Positions 18,176 to 25,849 of a stretch of 34,537 bases of DNA are shown here, piece after piece (the first letter of the stretch is position 1; each line of letters starts with the position of its first letter). The notes below the pieces were generated by a model. It was not told the DNA's origin and did not search any database. It worked only from the letters and a program-made list of their open reading frames with translations. Source of the stretch: Methanobacteriota archaeon (lineage in GTDB: Archaea; Thermoplasmatota; Thermoplasmata; RBG-16-68-12); NCBI GenBank assembly GCA_005878515.1, contig VBLZ01000100.1, positions 1 through 34,537 of the forward strand. Reading direction: 5' to 3'. The position numbers and the translations under genes are program-made.

Positions 18176-18496
18176 ATGCGCGAATACGAGTTGAAACGGG
18201 GCACGGGGAAGAACCTCGAGGGCGACGGCCTGCGGAAGATCGCCGCGGAGGTGTTCGGCGACGTCGGAACGGATGGGGCGAAGGTCATCGTCTCTCACGG
18301 CGCCCTCGAGAAGATGGTCGTGTGGACCGACGGGAAGAAGCTGTTCGTCGACACCACGATGAAGTCCGGCGTCCCGGATCATGTCGCCACGGACACGATC
18401 AAGGCGTACAACGCATTCCTCGAGCGGGCGACCGGGCTGACCGCGAAGGAGCGAGGCAAGCGGGCGCAGCAAGCGGCGAAAAAAGGCTCTGCCTGA
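18176..18496 (+). CDS. Small conserved archaeal-type protein (106 aa; possibly DUF5611-like)
   Basis: MREYELKRGTGKNLEGDGLRKIAAEVFGDVGTDGAKVIVSHGALEKMVVWTDGKKLFVDT; family name is from memory. Confidence 0.65.
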   Translation: MREYELKRGTGKNLEGDGLRKIAAEVFGDVGTDGAKVIVSHGALEKMVVWTDGKKLFVDTTMKSGVPDHVATDTIKAYNAFLERATGLTAKERGKRAQQAAKKGSA

Positions 18497-18551
18497 CGAT
18501 CGCTCCCGCTCGGCCTCCAGGAAATGGAAAAGGGTGCGGGCGGCCCTCGGC

Positions 18552-18860
18552 CTAGCCGAAGAGCGCACCCAGGCCCGCAGCCGCCTCTTCCTCGGAGACC
18601 TTCTCTTCTTCCTTCTTCTCCTCTTTCTTCTTCTCTTCCTTCTTCTCGGCGGGCGGCGCTGCCGCGGGAGCGGCGGTCGGCATCGCGACGGCGGCCTTCA
18701 GGGCCTCGTCGATGTTCACGCCTTCCAGCGCGGCGGTCAGAGCCTTCACGCGGGTCTCGTCGACCTTCACCCCGGCCGCGGTGAGGACCTTCTTCAGGTT
18801 CTCCTCGCTCACGGGCTTGCCGGCCGCATGCAGGACCAACGCCCCGTACACATATTCCAT
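18552..18860 (-). CDS. rpl12: Ribosomal protein P1 (L12e)
   Basis: [45 protein letters not shown] ... charged hinge ... [13 protein letters not shown]. Confidence 0.95.
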   Translation of the reverse strand: MEYVYGALVLHAAGKPVSEENLKKVLTAAGVKVDETRVKALTAALEGVNIDEALKAAVAMPTAAPAAAPPAEKKEEKKKEEKKEEEKVSEEEAAAGLGALFG

Positions 18861-18885
18861 TCGTCGTCACCTCCTTGTTGTTTGA

Positions 18886-19767
18886 TCATCCGGTCATCGT
18901 GCGAAGCGCCTCGTCGGCGGCACCGGGCGCGCGGGCGACGAGGGCGAGCATCTGAGTGTGGGCTTTCGCCAAGAGAAACTTGATCGATTCTTTCGTCGGG
19001 AACTCGGACTCGACGGCAAGCTCCAGCGCCTGCGCGTGGGCCTTCGCCAGGAGCGGGCGGATCGTCTCCTTGGTCGGGTAGGCAATCGTGAGTGCGAGGG
19101 CGAGCGCCTCCCGCCAGGCCTGGGCGATCTGTCCGCGGACGACCGTGTCGTCGACCGCCAGCGCATCCCGTCGGAACACGGTGCCGGCCTCGTAGGCGCC
19201 TCGCAAATCGAGGCCGACGACCAGGGGGAAGATCTCGAGCCGCGCGAGCTGCTGGGCGACGTCCCTCGGGATTCGCTGGCCTGCCTTCACCATGAGCTTG
19301 TCTTGGCGGATCATGACCTTGCCCCGTTCGATTGCTGCCGGAATCCCGGCCTTCTGGAGTTCGCCCACGACGGGGCCGGGTTTGAACGGCGTCTCCCCGG
19401 CGCGGACCCAGAGGTCTTCCGGCGCGACCTCGCCCCCTCGGGCCGGAGCGCGCGTCTTCGTCGCCTCGAGTTCCTTGAAGAGTCGGAACGGATTGATGTC
19501 CGCCGTCACGACGGCCGTCTGCCCCTCGATCGTGTCACTGAGCTTCACTAGGTCCGGCTTCTTCTCGCTCGCCTGCTCCAACGCGAGGCGCAGTAGGTTG
19601 TTCTTCGCGACCGTGATTGTCGCGCGCCCGGAGAGCTTCTTCCGGATCGCCTGGAACTGCGGCGCGGGGATCCCGTGGATGTTGGCGATGCCGACTACAC
19701 GGGCCTGGGCGCAGCGCGTCGCGAGGCTCTCGACGAGTTGCTTCTTGTAGGGAGCGACGTGCGCCAA
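18886..19767 (-). CDS. rpl10: Ribosomal protein L10 (P0)
   Basis: MAHVAPYKKQLVESLATRCAQARVVGIANIHGIPAPQFQAIRKKLSGRATITVAKNNLLRLAL; GEVAPEDLWVRAGETPFKPGPVVGELQKAGIPA; two C-terminal helix repeats. Confidence 0.95.
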   Translation of the reverse strand: MAHVAPYKKQLVESLATRCAQARVVGIANIHGIPAPQFQAIRKKLSGRATITVAKNNLLRLALEQASEKKPDLVKLSDTIEGQTAVVTADINPFRLFKELEATKTRAPARGGEVAPEDLWVRAGETPFKPGPVVGELQKAGIPAAIERGKVMIRQDKLMVKAGQRIPRDVAQQLARLEIFPLVVGLDLRGAYEAGTVFRRDALAVDDTVVRGQIAQAWREALALALTIAYPTKETIRPLLAKAHAQALELAVESEFPTKESIKFLLAKAHTQMLALVARAPGAADEALRTMTG

Positions 19768-19776
19768 GGGACCACC

Positions 19777-20415
19777 TCAGAGGTACTTCACCGCGGGGCC
19801 CATCGTGGTCTTCACGTAGGCGGACTGGATGTTGAATCGTCCCCGTTCCAGCTTGCCAACGACGCGGCGCATCAAGGCGTCCAGATTCTCGGCGAGATCC
19901 TCGGGGGGCATGTCCCGCGTCCCGATCGCCGCATGGAACGTCCGCTTGTCGCGGCTCCGGACCCGGACCGTGTTCCGCAATGAGTTGATCAGGTTCGTCG
20001 GGTCCGCCGTGGGCGGGACGGGACGAGGCATCCTCCCTCGGGGTCCGAGGACGACGCCGAGACGCTTCCCAATTACCGGCATGAGCGGGGCCTCTGCAAT
20101 GAAGAAGTCGTACGATGTCGCGAGGGTCCTCGCCTTCCGCTTGTCGCTCGCGTATTCCTCGATCTCTTGCGGCTGAATCACGAGGTCCGCGGCGTTCCGC
20201 GCCTTCAAGGCGAGCTCTCCCGACGCGAAGACGCAGACGCGGATCGGCTTCCCCCGTCCTTTGGGCAGGACGACGTCCTCTTCGACGCGATTCTTCGGAA
20301 CCGAAAGATCAACATCGCGAAGGTTCACGGCGACCTCAACGGATTCCTTGAACGCACGGGGCTTGGCGGCCTCGAGGAGCTTCTTGATCGTCTCGACCGA
20401 ATGCTTGTCCGCCAA
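19777..20415 (-). CDS. rpl1: Ribosomal protein L1
   Basis: FKESVEVAVNLRDVDLSVPKNRVEEDVVLPKGRGKPIRVCVFASGE; LGVVLGPRGRMPRPVPP; TTG start preceded by GGAGG. Confidence 0.95.
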   Translation of the reverse strand: MADKHSVETIKKLLEAAKPRAFKESVEVAVNLRDVDLSVPKNRVEEDVVLPKGRGKPIRVCVFASGELALKARNAADLVIQPQEIEEYASDKRKARTLATSYDFFIAEAPLMPVIGKRLGVVLGPRGRMPRPVPPTADPTNLINSLRNTVRVRSRDKRTFHAAIGTRDMPPEDLAENLDALMRRVVGKLERGRFNIQSAYVKTTMGPAVKYL

Positions 20416-20417
20416 GG

Positions 20418-20462
20418 GAGATCGCCTCCTGCAGTGCGTGCAGCCGAGATGGCCTCCTGCAG
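20418..20462 (-). repeat. Duplicated Shine-Dalgarno-containing leader element upstream of rpl1
   Basis: gagatcgcctcctgcag (20418-20434) and gagatggcctcctgcag (20446-20462), 16/17 identical; mRNA sense CTGCAGGAGGC(G/C)ATCTC. Confidence 0.6.
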
Positions 20463-20608
20463 AGGAGAGGCGGCCAAAGAGCGTGGCCCTAATAAGGCTT
20501 TGCGGACGCGCGACGCCGGGTCCGTCTTCGGCGAACTACGGACGGGACTAGACGCATCTCCATCGTCCGTCGCGCGGAATCGACGATCCGAACGGCATCG
20601 CCGAGGAA

Positions 20609-20629
20609 TTATCAGTCGGCCGATGATAA
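20609..20629. promoter_or_regulatory. Near-palindromic operator candidate upstream of TrmB
   Basis: TTATCA-gTCGGCCGA-TGATAA: TCGGCCGA core palindrome flanked by TTATCA/TGATAA arms. Confidence 0.5.
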
Positions 20630-20669
20630 CTGCATAACCCTTTTGTAGCCATCGCCCCTAGCCCGATCC

Positions 20670-21488
20670 GTGCGGGAGGAGGACGTCGAGCGGGCCCTCG
20701 AGACCCTCGGTCTCACCGGCAAGGAATCGCGCGCGTACCTGAGCCTCCTCCAGAATGGGGTGGCGACCGCCCAGCACATCAGCCAACTCCTTGGCGTGCA
20801 ATATCCGGCCGTCTATCGGATCCTACAGTCCCTGCAAACGAAAGGCTGGATCGAGGTGTCGCGGGAGCGCCCGAACCGATATCGGGCCCGTGCGCCTCGA
20901 ATCGTCGCGGAAGAAGCCCATCAGTCGAGAGGGGACGATCTCGTCGCCGCGGCCGAAATGGTCGGCGGGTTGAAGGAGAGCGTCCCCCCGAAGGCACGGG
21001 AGAGTGAGACGGACCTCTGGATCTACAAGGGGACGGAGTCGATCGGTCGCAAGCTCCGCGAGGTGGTCCTCTCCAGCAGCGGACAGATCCTTTGCGTGAG
21101 TCCGTTCCCCGTCGCCCCCGAGATCCTGCGGCTCCTCTTCGACGCCCTCGGCCGGTCCCGACGAGTCGTGCGGGTCGTCTTGAACGAGGCGAACCGCCCG
21201 GACCTCGCGGAACTCGGAAGCCTCCTCGGACGGAACATGCGCGTGCAGTTCCACTTCCCGGCTCGGCCGCTGTCCGCCACCCGGCTCGCGCACACGTACG
21301 TGTTCCCGAGCGACCAGGAAGTGTTCATCCTGAATTCCTTCTACCGCGAGGGAGAGCTCGCGGCGGACAAACTCCAGGGGCTCTGGGTCGGCGACATGGA
21401 CTTCGTGAGGATCCAGCTCGAGGCGATGCTCCTCGACTTGTCGCAACCGACCGCCCGGGAGCGCAAGGCGTTCCCGAAAGCCCGCTGA
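20670..21488 (+). CDS. TrmB-family transcriptional regulator
   Basis: GTG start; MREEDVERALETLGLTGKESRAYLSLLQNGVATAQHISQLLGVQYPAVYRILQSLQTKGWIEVSRERPNRYRARAP; effector-binding C-terminal domain. Confidence 0.88.
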   Translation: MREEDVERALETLGLTGKESRAYLSLLQNGVATAQHISQLLGVQYPAVYRILQSLQTKGWIEVSRERPNRYRARAPRIVAEEAHQSRGDDLVAAAEMVGGLKESVPPKARESETDLWIYKGTESIGRKLREVVLSSSGQILCVSPFPVAPEILRLLFDALGRSRRVVRVVLNEANRPDLAELGSLLGRNMRVQFHFPARPLSATRLAHTYVFPSDQEVFILNSFYREGELAADKLQGLWVGDMDFVRIQLEAMLLDLSQPTARERKAFPKAR

Positions 21489-21490
21489 CC

Positions 21491-21970
21491 TCAGCCGGCG
21501 AGTTGCTTGTCGTACTTGCCCGACTGGATCTCCTTCGAGAACTCTTTCGCGGGCTTCCCTTCCACGGTCACCCCATTCGAGACGCAGGTGCCGACCACCT
21601 CGAGGACCCGCGCCTTCAGGGATTTCGCTTGCATCGCGTCCGCTTTCATGCCCGCAATCTTGATCGCCTGCGCAAGGGACAGGTTCCCGACCCGTGTCTT
21701 GCCCGGGTCGCCGGAGCCTTTCTCAATCTTCAACTCTTTCGCAATGAGTGCGGACGTCGGGGGGGTCCCGACCTCGATCGTGAAGGCTTTCGACTTCGGG
21801 TCGACGATCAGGGTGACGGGGACTTTCATCCCTTCGAAACTCTTCGTCTTCTCGTTGATCGCTTTGATGATCTCAACGATGTTCAGGCCGAGCGGACCGA
21901 GCGCCGGTCCCAGGGGAGGTCCGGGGGTCGCCTTGCCTCCATCGACGAGGACGTTCAGCTTCTCCACCAT
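21491..21970 (-). CDS. rpl11: Ribosomal protein L11
   Basis: LNVLVDGGKATPGPPLGPALGPLGLNIVEIIKAINEKTKSFEGMKVPVTLIVD. Confidence 0.96.
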   Translation of the reverse strand: MVEKLNVLVDGGKATPGPPLGPALGPLGLNIVEIIKAINEKTKSFEGMKVPVTLIVDPKSKAFTIEVGTPPTSALIAKELKIEKGSGDPGKTRVGNLSLAQAIKIAGMKADAMQAKSLKARVLEVVGTCVSNGVTVEGKPAKEFSKEIQSGKYDKQLAG

Positions 21971-22129
21971 CGTCCGAAACCTCGGTAGGGCGGCCGAGAG
22001 ACCGAGCCGGCATAAACGTTTCGACCGGGCTCATCGAATCATCGTTCGACCATCGAGGGGGTGACGGCGGAAGGCGCAACTCGGGCAGAAGCGCCACAAT
22101 GATGAGGATCACGGGGAGATGACGAAAGC

Positions 22130-22145
22130 AACCTTAAACAAGGTT
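22130..22145. repeat. Short inverted repeat upstream of rpl11, downstream of nusG
   Basis: AACCTT-AAAC-AAGGTT, followed directly by palindromic GGTTAACC (22142-22149). Confidence 0.5.
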
Positions 22146-22184
22146 AACCGAGCGGTATCGGCCAACCATGTCGGATGGCCCGAT

Positions 22185-23111
22185 TCACTTTTCCTCTTCC
22201 TTCTGGAGGACCCGGACGCTGTCGCCGCGGACCGTTACCGGGATGCGGACCATGGCCTCGAACAGCTCGACGGTGATCTCTTCCTTGGTCTCGTCGATCT
22301 TCATGACGCGGGCCTTTTCTCCCTTGAACGGGCCGGCGACCAGTTCGACAATGTCGCCTTCCATGATCCCGCTGACGATCGGTTTCGGGGTGAGGTACGC
22401 CTCGATTTCCGAGAAGGCGATTCCCGTCGACTCCCCCTCGCCCTTCACGACGCCGCGAGCCCGTCGCAGACCGCGGACGACTTCCTCCAGGCGATCCGGG
22501 TTCATGCTCTCGACGTAGACGTAACCGCGGAAGTTCGCGGGGACGAGGACCGAAAACACGCCGACGTCCTTTGCCTTGGCCCGGGCGTAGATGGCGTCCG
22601 CCACGGCGCGCTCATGACCGATCGAGGACTTGACCGCAAGGACCGCCTGTCGCGCGCTGAAGCTGAGGGTCTTCGCGTCGAACGCCCCGGGGTCGCCCTT
22701 TGAGATCGCATTCACGACGACGTTCAACCGGTCCCCGTACCGAGCGCCCTTCGGACATGTGACGGTCAAGGTGATCTCACGCTGGCCGTCCGCGATCAAT
22801 CGGAACTCCTTCTCCGTGACCTTCGTGAACGTGACGTCCCAGACCTTGTCCTCGACGCCGTACAGTTTGACGGTCCACTCGGGCGGATCGGGAAGCTCGG
22901 AATTGTAGACGAGGTCCACCTTGATCCGGATCGTGTCGTCCTCGGTTCCCGTGTTCGTGACGACGACAGCGTATTCTTTCGTCTGCCCGGCCGTGAGGGA
23001 GACTTTCTCTTCCTTCAGGTCCAATTTGACGGCGTAGTGGCCGACGGCGGGCGGTTCTGGCTTGGACTCCGACTTCGCCTCGCGCTTCGAGAGATCGTCG
23101 AGCAATCCCAT
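22185..23111 (-). CDS. nusG: Transcription elongation factor NusG/Spt5 with N-terminal Ig-like (NEW3/CARDB-type) domain
   Basis: NGN: AVLAVKSSIGHERAVADAIYARAKAKDVGVFSVLVPANFRGYVYVES; KOW: IMEGDIVELVAGPFKGEKARVMKID; N-terminal ~150 aa GHYAVKLDLKEEKVSLTAGQTKEYAVVVTNTGTEDDTIRIKVDL...REITLTVTCPKGARYGDRLNVVVNAIS. Confidence 0.92.
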   Translation of the reverse strand: MGLLDDLSKREAKSESKPEPPAVGHYAVKLDLKEEKVSLTAGQTKEYAVVVTNTGTEDDTIRIKVDLVYNSELPDPPEWTVKLYGVEDKVWDVTFTKVTEKEFRLIADGQREITLTVTCPKGARYGDRLNVVVNAISKGDPGAFDAKTLSFSARQAVLAVKSSIGHERAVADAIYARAKAKDVGVFSVLVPANFRGYVYVESMNPDRLEEVVRGLRRARGVVKGEGESTGIAFSEIEAYLTPKPIVSGIMEGDIVELVAGPFKGEKARVMKIDETKEEITVELFEAMVRIPVTVRGDSVRVLQKEEEK

Positions 23112-23115
23112 TCCA

Positions 23116-23367
23116 TCACAGCCCCAGGTAACCGAAAATCCCGTGGAAAACGCCGGGTCCGTATCGCATGATCAGGTAGATGACGAAGCCCAGGGCGCCG
23201 ATCGCGGCGATCCCGACGCCCGTGATCAGCACGACCTTGGAGTACTCGTCCGACGTGGGCCGGCGCGCCATCTTCAGGACACGGCCGTAGCGGCCCTTCC
23301 CGAGGCGCTTCGCACGCTCCTCAATCCGCCGTTGAACCTCCCAGCTCCGATCCACGATGTCCGCCAT
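23116..23367 (-). CDS. secE: Protein translocase subunit SecE/Sec61 gamma
   Basis: ATG 23367: MADIVDRSWEVQRRIEERAKRLGKGRYGRVLKMARRPTSDEYSKVVLITGVGIAAIGALGFVIYLIM; standard position next to nusG. Confidence 0.92.
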   Translation of the reverse strand: MADIVDRSWEVQRRIEERAKRLGKGRYGRVLKMARRPTSDEYSKVVLITGVGIAAIGALGFVIYLIMRYGPGVFHGIFGYLGL

Positions 23368-23371
23368 GGCA

Positions 23372-24478
23372 TCACCGTACGATGTCGACCCCGCCGTGGG
23401 CGCGCACGTGCTCCCCCGGGCCAAGGATCTGCTTCGATCGCACGCCGGTCAGGATGAGCATGACCCGCAGCTTGTGCTCCAAGCTCGGGTCGACCGCCGC
23501 GCCCCAGATGATTCGCGCGTTCGGCGCAATGCGACCCTGGACGATTTCGGCGACCTTCTCGGCCTCGGCGACGCTCATGTCGTTCCCGCCCGTGACGTTC
23601 ACGAGGGCTCCGGTCGCGGCGCTGATGTCGACGTCGATCAGGGGCGAATTGATCGCCTCTTCGATCGCCTCTTCCGAGCGGTTGTCACGATCGGATTCGC
23701 CCAGGCCGATCATCGCGACCCCGCCGCCCTTCATGATCGTCTTGATGTCGTTGAAGTCCAGGTTAACGAGGCCGGGCTTCGTGATGATTTCCGTGATTCC
23801 TTTGATCGCCCGCATCAGCACATCGTCCGCGACCTTGAACGCCGCATTCAGCGCCAGACGCGGGACGAGTTCAAGGAGTTTGTCATTCGGGATCACGACG
23901 ACCGTGTCCGCGAAGTTGCGGAGTTTCTCGAGGCCATACTCGGCGTTCTCGGCTCGGATCGCTCCCTCGGCCCGGAAGGGGAACGTGCAGATCGCGATCG
24001 TGAGGGCGCCCGCCTCCTTCGACAGCTGCGCGAGGACCGGGGCGCCGCCTGTGCCGGTGCCGCCTCCGAGGCCGCACGTGATGAAGACCATGTCCGCCCC
24101 CTGGACGACGGACCGGAGTTCGTCCGCCGCTTCGCGGGCGGACTCCTCGCCGACTTGGGGGAGTGCCCCGGCCCCGAGGCCCCGCGTGACGCGGCGTCCC
24201 AGGAGGAGCTTGTGAGGCGACCGGATGATCAGGAGATGCTGGGCGTCCGTGTTCGCGGCGAAGAGCTCCGCCCCGACGATGCCGGACTCGACGAGCCGGT
24301 CGATCGTGTTGCAGCCGCCCCCTCCAATGCCGACGATCTTGATGTTCGTCCTCAGGCTGGCGAGGATCCGCTCGAGTTCGGCGTCCTCCGCGCCGACGCC
24401 CATCGACTGCGTGGGGGATTCAGGGAGCCGCGGCTGAACGCCCGAACGACTCACGACTTCCCTGACAATGGAATCCAT
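23372..24478 (-). CDS. ftsZ: Cell division protein FtsZ
   Basis: ATG 24478 MDSIVREVV; IKIVGIGGGGCNTIDRL; FITCGLGGGTGTGGAPVLAQ; T7 loop NLDFNDIKTIMKGGGVAMIGLGES. Confidence 0.96.
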   Translation of the reverse strand: MDSIVREVVSRSGVQPRLPESPTQSMGVGAEDAELERILASLRTNIKIVGIGGGGCNTIDRLVESGIVGAELFAANTDAQHLLIIRSPHKLLLGRRVTRGLGAGALPQVGEESAREAADELRSVVQGADMVFITCGLGGGTGTGGAPVLAQLSKEAGALTIAICTFPFRAEGAIRAENAEYGLEKLRNFADTVVVIPNDKLLELVPRLALNAAFKVADDVLMRAIKGITEIITKPGLVNLDFNDIKTIMKGGGVAMIGLGESDRDNRSEEAIEEAINSPLIDVDISAATGALVNVTGGNDMSVAEAEKVAEIVQGRIAPNARIIWGAAVDPSLEHKLRVMLILTGVRSKQILGPGEHVRAHGGVDIVR

Positions 24479-24606
24479 TTTTCGGCCTCCGGCTGCCCGA
24501 GGAAGCGAATGAAGCAACCGCGACATTCACGTAAAGGAGGACGATTAATAAATGTTTCCGGGTTCGCGCCGTCCTCCTCGCCTCCCGTGGATCGCCACGG
24601 GGCAAT

Positions 24607-25701
24607 TCAGCGGATGACGTCGACGCCGACGCGGGCCTTCTCCTCCGAGGGATCCCGTCGCCCGACAATCTGCTTCGACTTGACGCCGGTCGCGACGAGC
24701 ATGACGCGCAACGTGTGTTCGAGCGACGCGTCGACGGTCGCGCCCCAGATGATCCGCGCGGTCGGAGAGACCTTCGATTGGACGACCTCGGCAACGCGCT
24801 CCGCCTCGGAAATCGTCATGTCGTTCCCGCCCGTAACGTTGATCAGCACGCCGTGGGCGGTCGACACATCGACCTCGAGGAGCGGCGAGTTGATCGCCTC
24901 TTCGATTGCCTCGACGGCGCGGTTGTCACCGACGGCCTGGCTCTCGCCGAGGCCAATCATCGCGACCCCGCCGCCTTTCATGATCGTCTTCACGTCGTTG
25001 AAGTCGAGGTTCACGAGGCCGGGCTTCGTGATGATTTCCGTGAGTCCTTTGATCGACCGCATGAGGACCTCGTCCGCGAACTTGAACGCGAGGTTCAACG
25101 ACTGCCGCGGCACTAGGTCGAGCAGTTTGTCGTTCGGGATCGTGATCACCGTGTCGGCCGCGTCGCGGAGCCGCTCGAGCCCCCATTCCGCGCTCTCCAT
25201 CCGGAGCTTCCCTTCGCCCCGGAAAGGCAAGGTCACGACCGCGATCGTCAGCGCGCCCATCTCCTTCGCCAGCCGGGCGACGTAGCCGCAGCTGCCGGTG
25301 CCCGTCCCGCCACCCAGGCCGCACGTCACGAACACGATGTCCGCGCCTTGCACGATCGCGCGCAGCTCCTCTTCGGCCTCCCGCGCGGCTTCCTCGCCGA
25401 TCTGCGGCAGCGCGCCGGCCCCGAGGCCCTTCGTGATCCGACGGCCGAGCAGGACCTTCTTCGGGGAAGCGATATGGAGCAGGTGTTGCGCGTCCGTGTT
25501 GCATGCGTACAGCTCGGCCCCGACAATCCCCTCGTTGTAAACGCGGCCGATCGTGTTGCAGCCTCCACCACCGAGGCCGATGATCTTGATGTTCGTCCGC
25601 ATCTTGCTGAGCATCTCTTCGAGCTCGGCGTCGACCCGGCTGTCTTCAAATGCGGGGGCACTCCCTTCCCGGGCGAGAACGTCCTCTAACATCGAATTCA
25701 T
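24607..25701 (-). CDS. ftsZ: Cell division protein FtsZ (second paralogue)
   Basis: ATG 25701 MNSMLEDVLAREGS; IKIIGLGGGGCNTIGRVYNEGIVGAELYACNTDAQHLL; FVTCGLGGGTGTGSCGYVARLAKEMGALTIAVVTLPF; NLDFNDVKTIMKGGGVAMIGLGES. Confidence 0.96.
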   Translation of the reverse strand: MNSMLEDVLAREGSAPAFEDSRVDAELEEMLSKMRTNIKIIGLGGGGCNTIGRVYNEGIVGAELYACNTDAQHLLHIASPKKVLLGRRITKGLGAGALPQIGEEAAREAEEELRAIVQGADIVFVTCGLGGGTGTGSCGYVARLAKEMGALTIAVVTLPFRGEGKLRMESAEWGLERLRDAADTVITIPNDKLLDLVPRQSLNLAFKFADEVLMRSIKGLTEIITKPGLVNLDFNDVKTIMKGGGVAMIGLGESQAVGDNRAVEAIEEAINSPLLEVDVSTAHGVLINVTGGNDMTISEAERVAEVVQSKVSPTARIIWGATVDASLEHTLRVMLVATGVKSKQIVGRRDPSEEKARVGVDVIR

Positions 25702-25849
25702 TGCAGCACCTGCAGAGCCTGCGAGTTCATCCCATCCCGCAAGATGGCCGCGTATCCGGCGGACGCTATTTAAAAGTTGTCGGACGAACGTCCGCCGCGT
25801 TGACAAACACGCGCGAATCGTCCTCGATTCGCGTGCCGATCCGCGTGCG

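Noticed and set aside
22099-22145. Possible C/D box sRNA (AUGAUGA box at 22099-22105)
   Set aside because: No convincing CUGA D box or terminal stem at proper spacing.
23357-25285. 642-aa plus-strand ORF across both ftsZ genes
   Set aside because: Antisense shadow of two well-supported FtsZ genes; composition is not protein-like.
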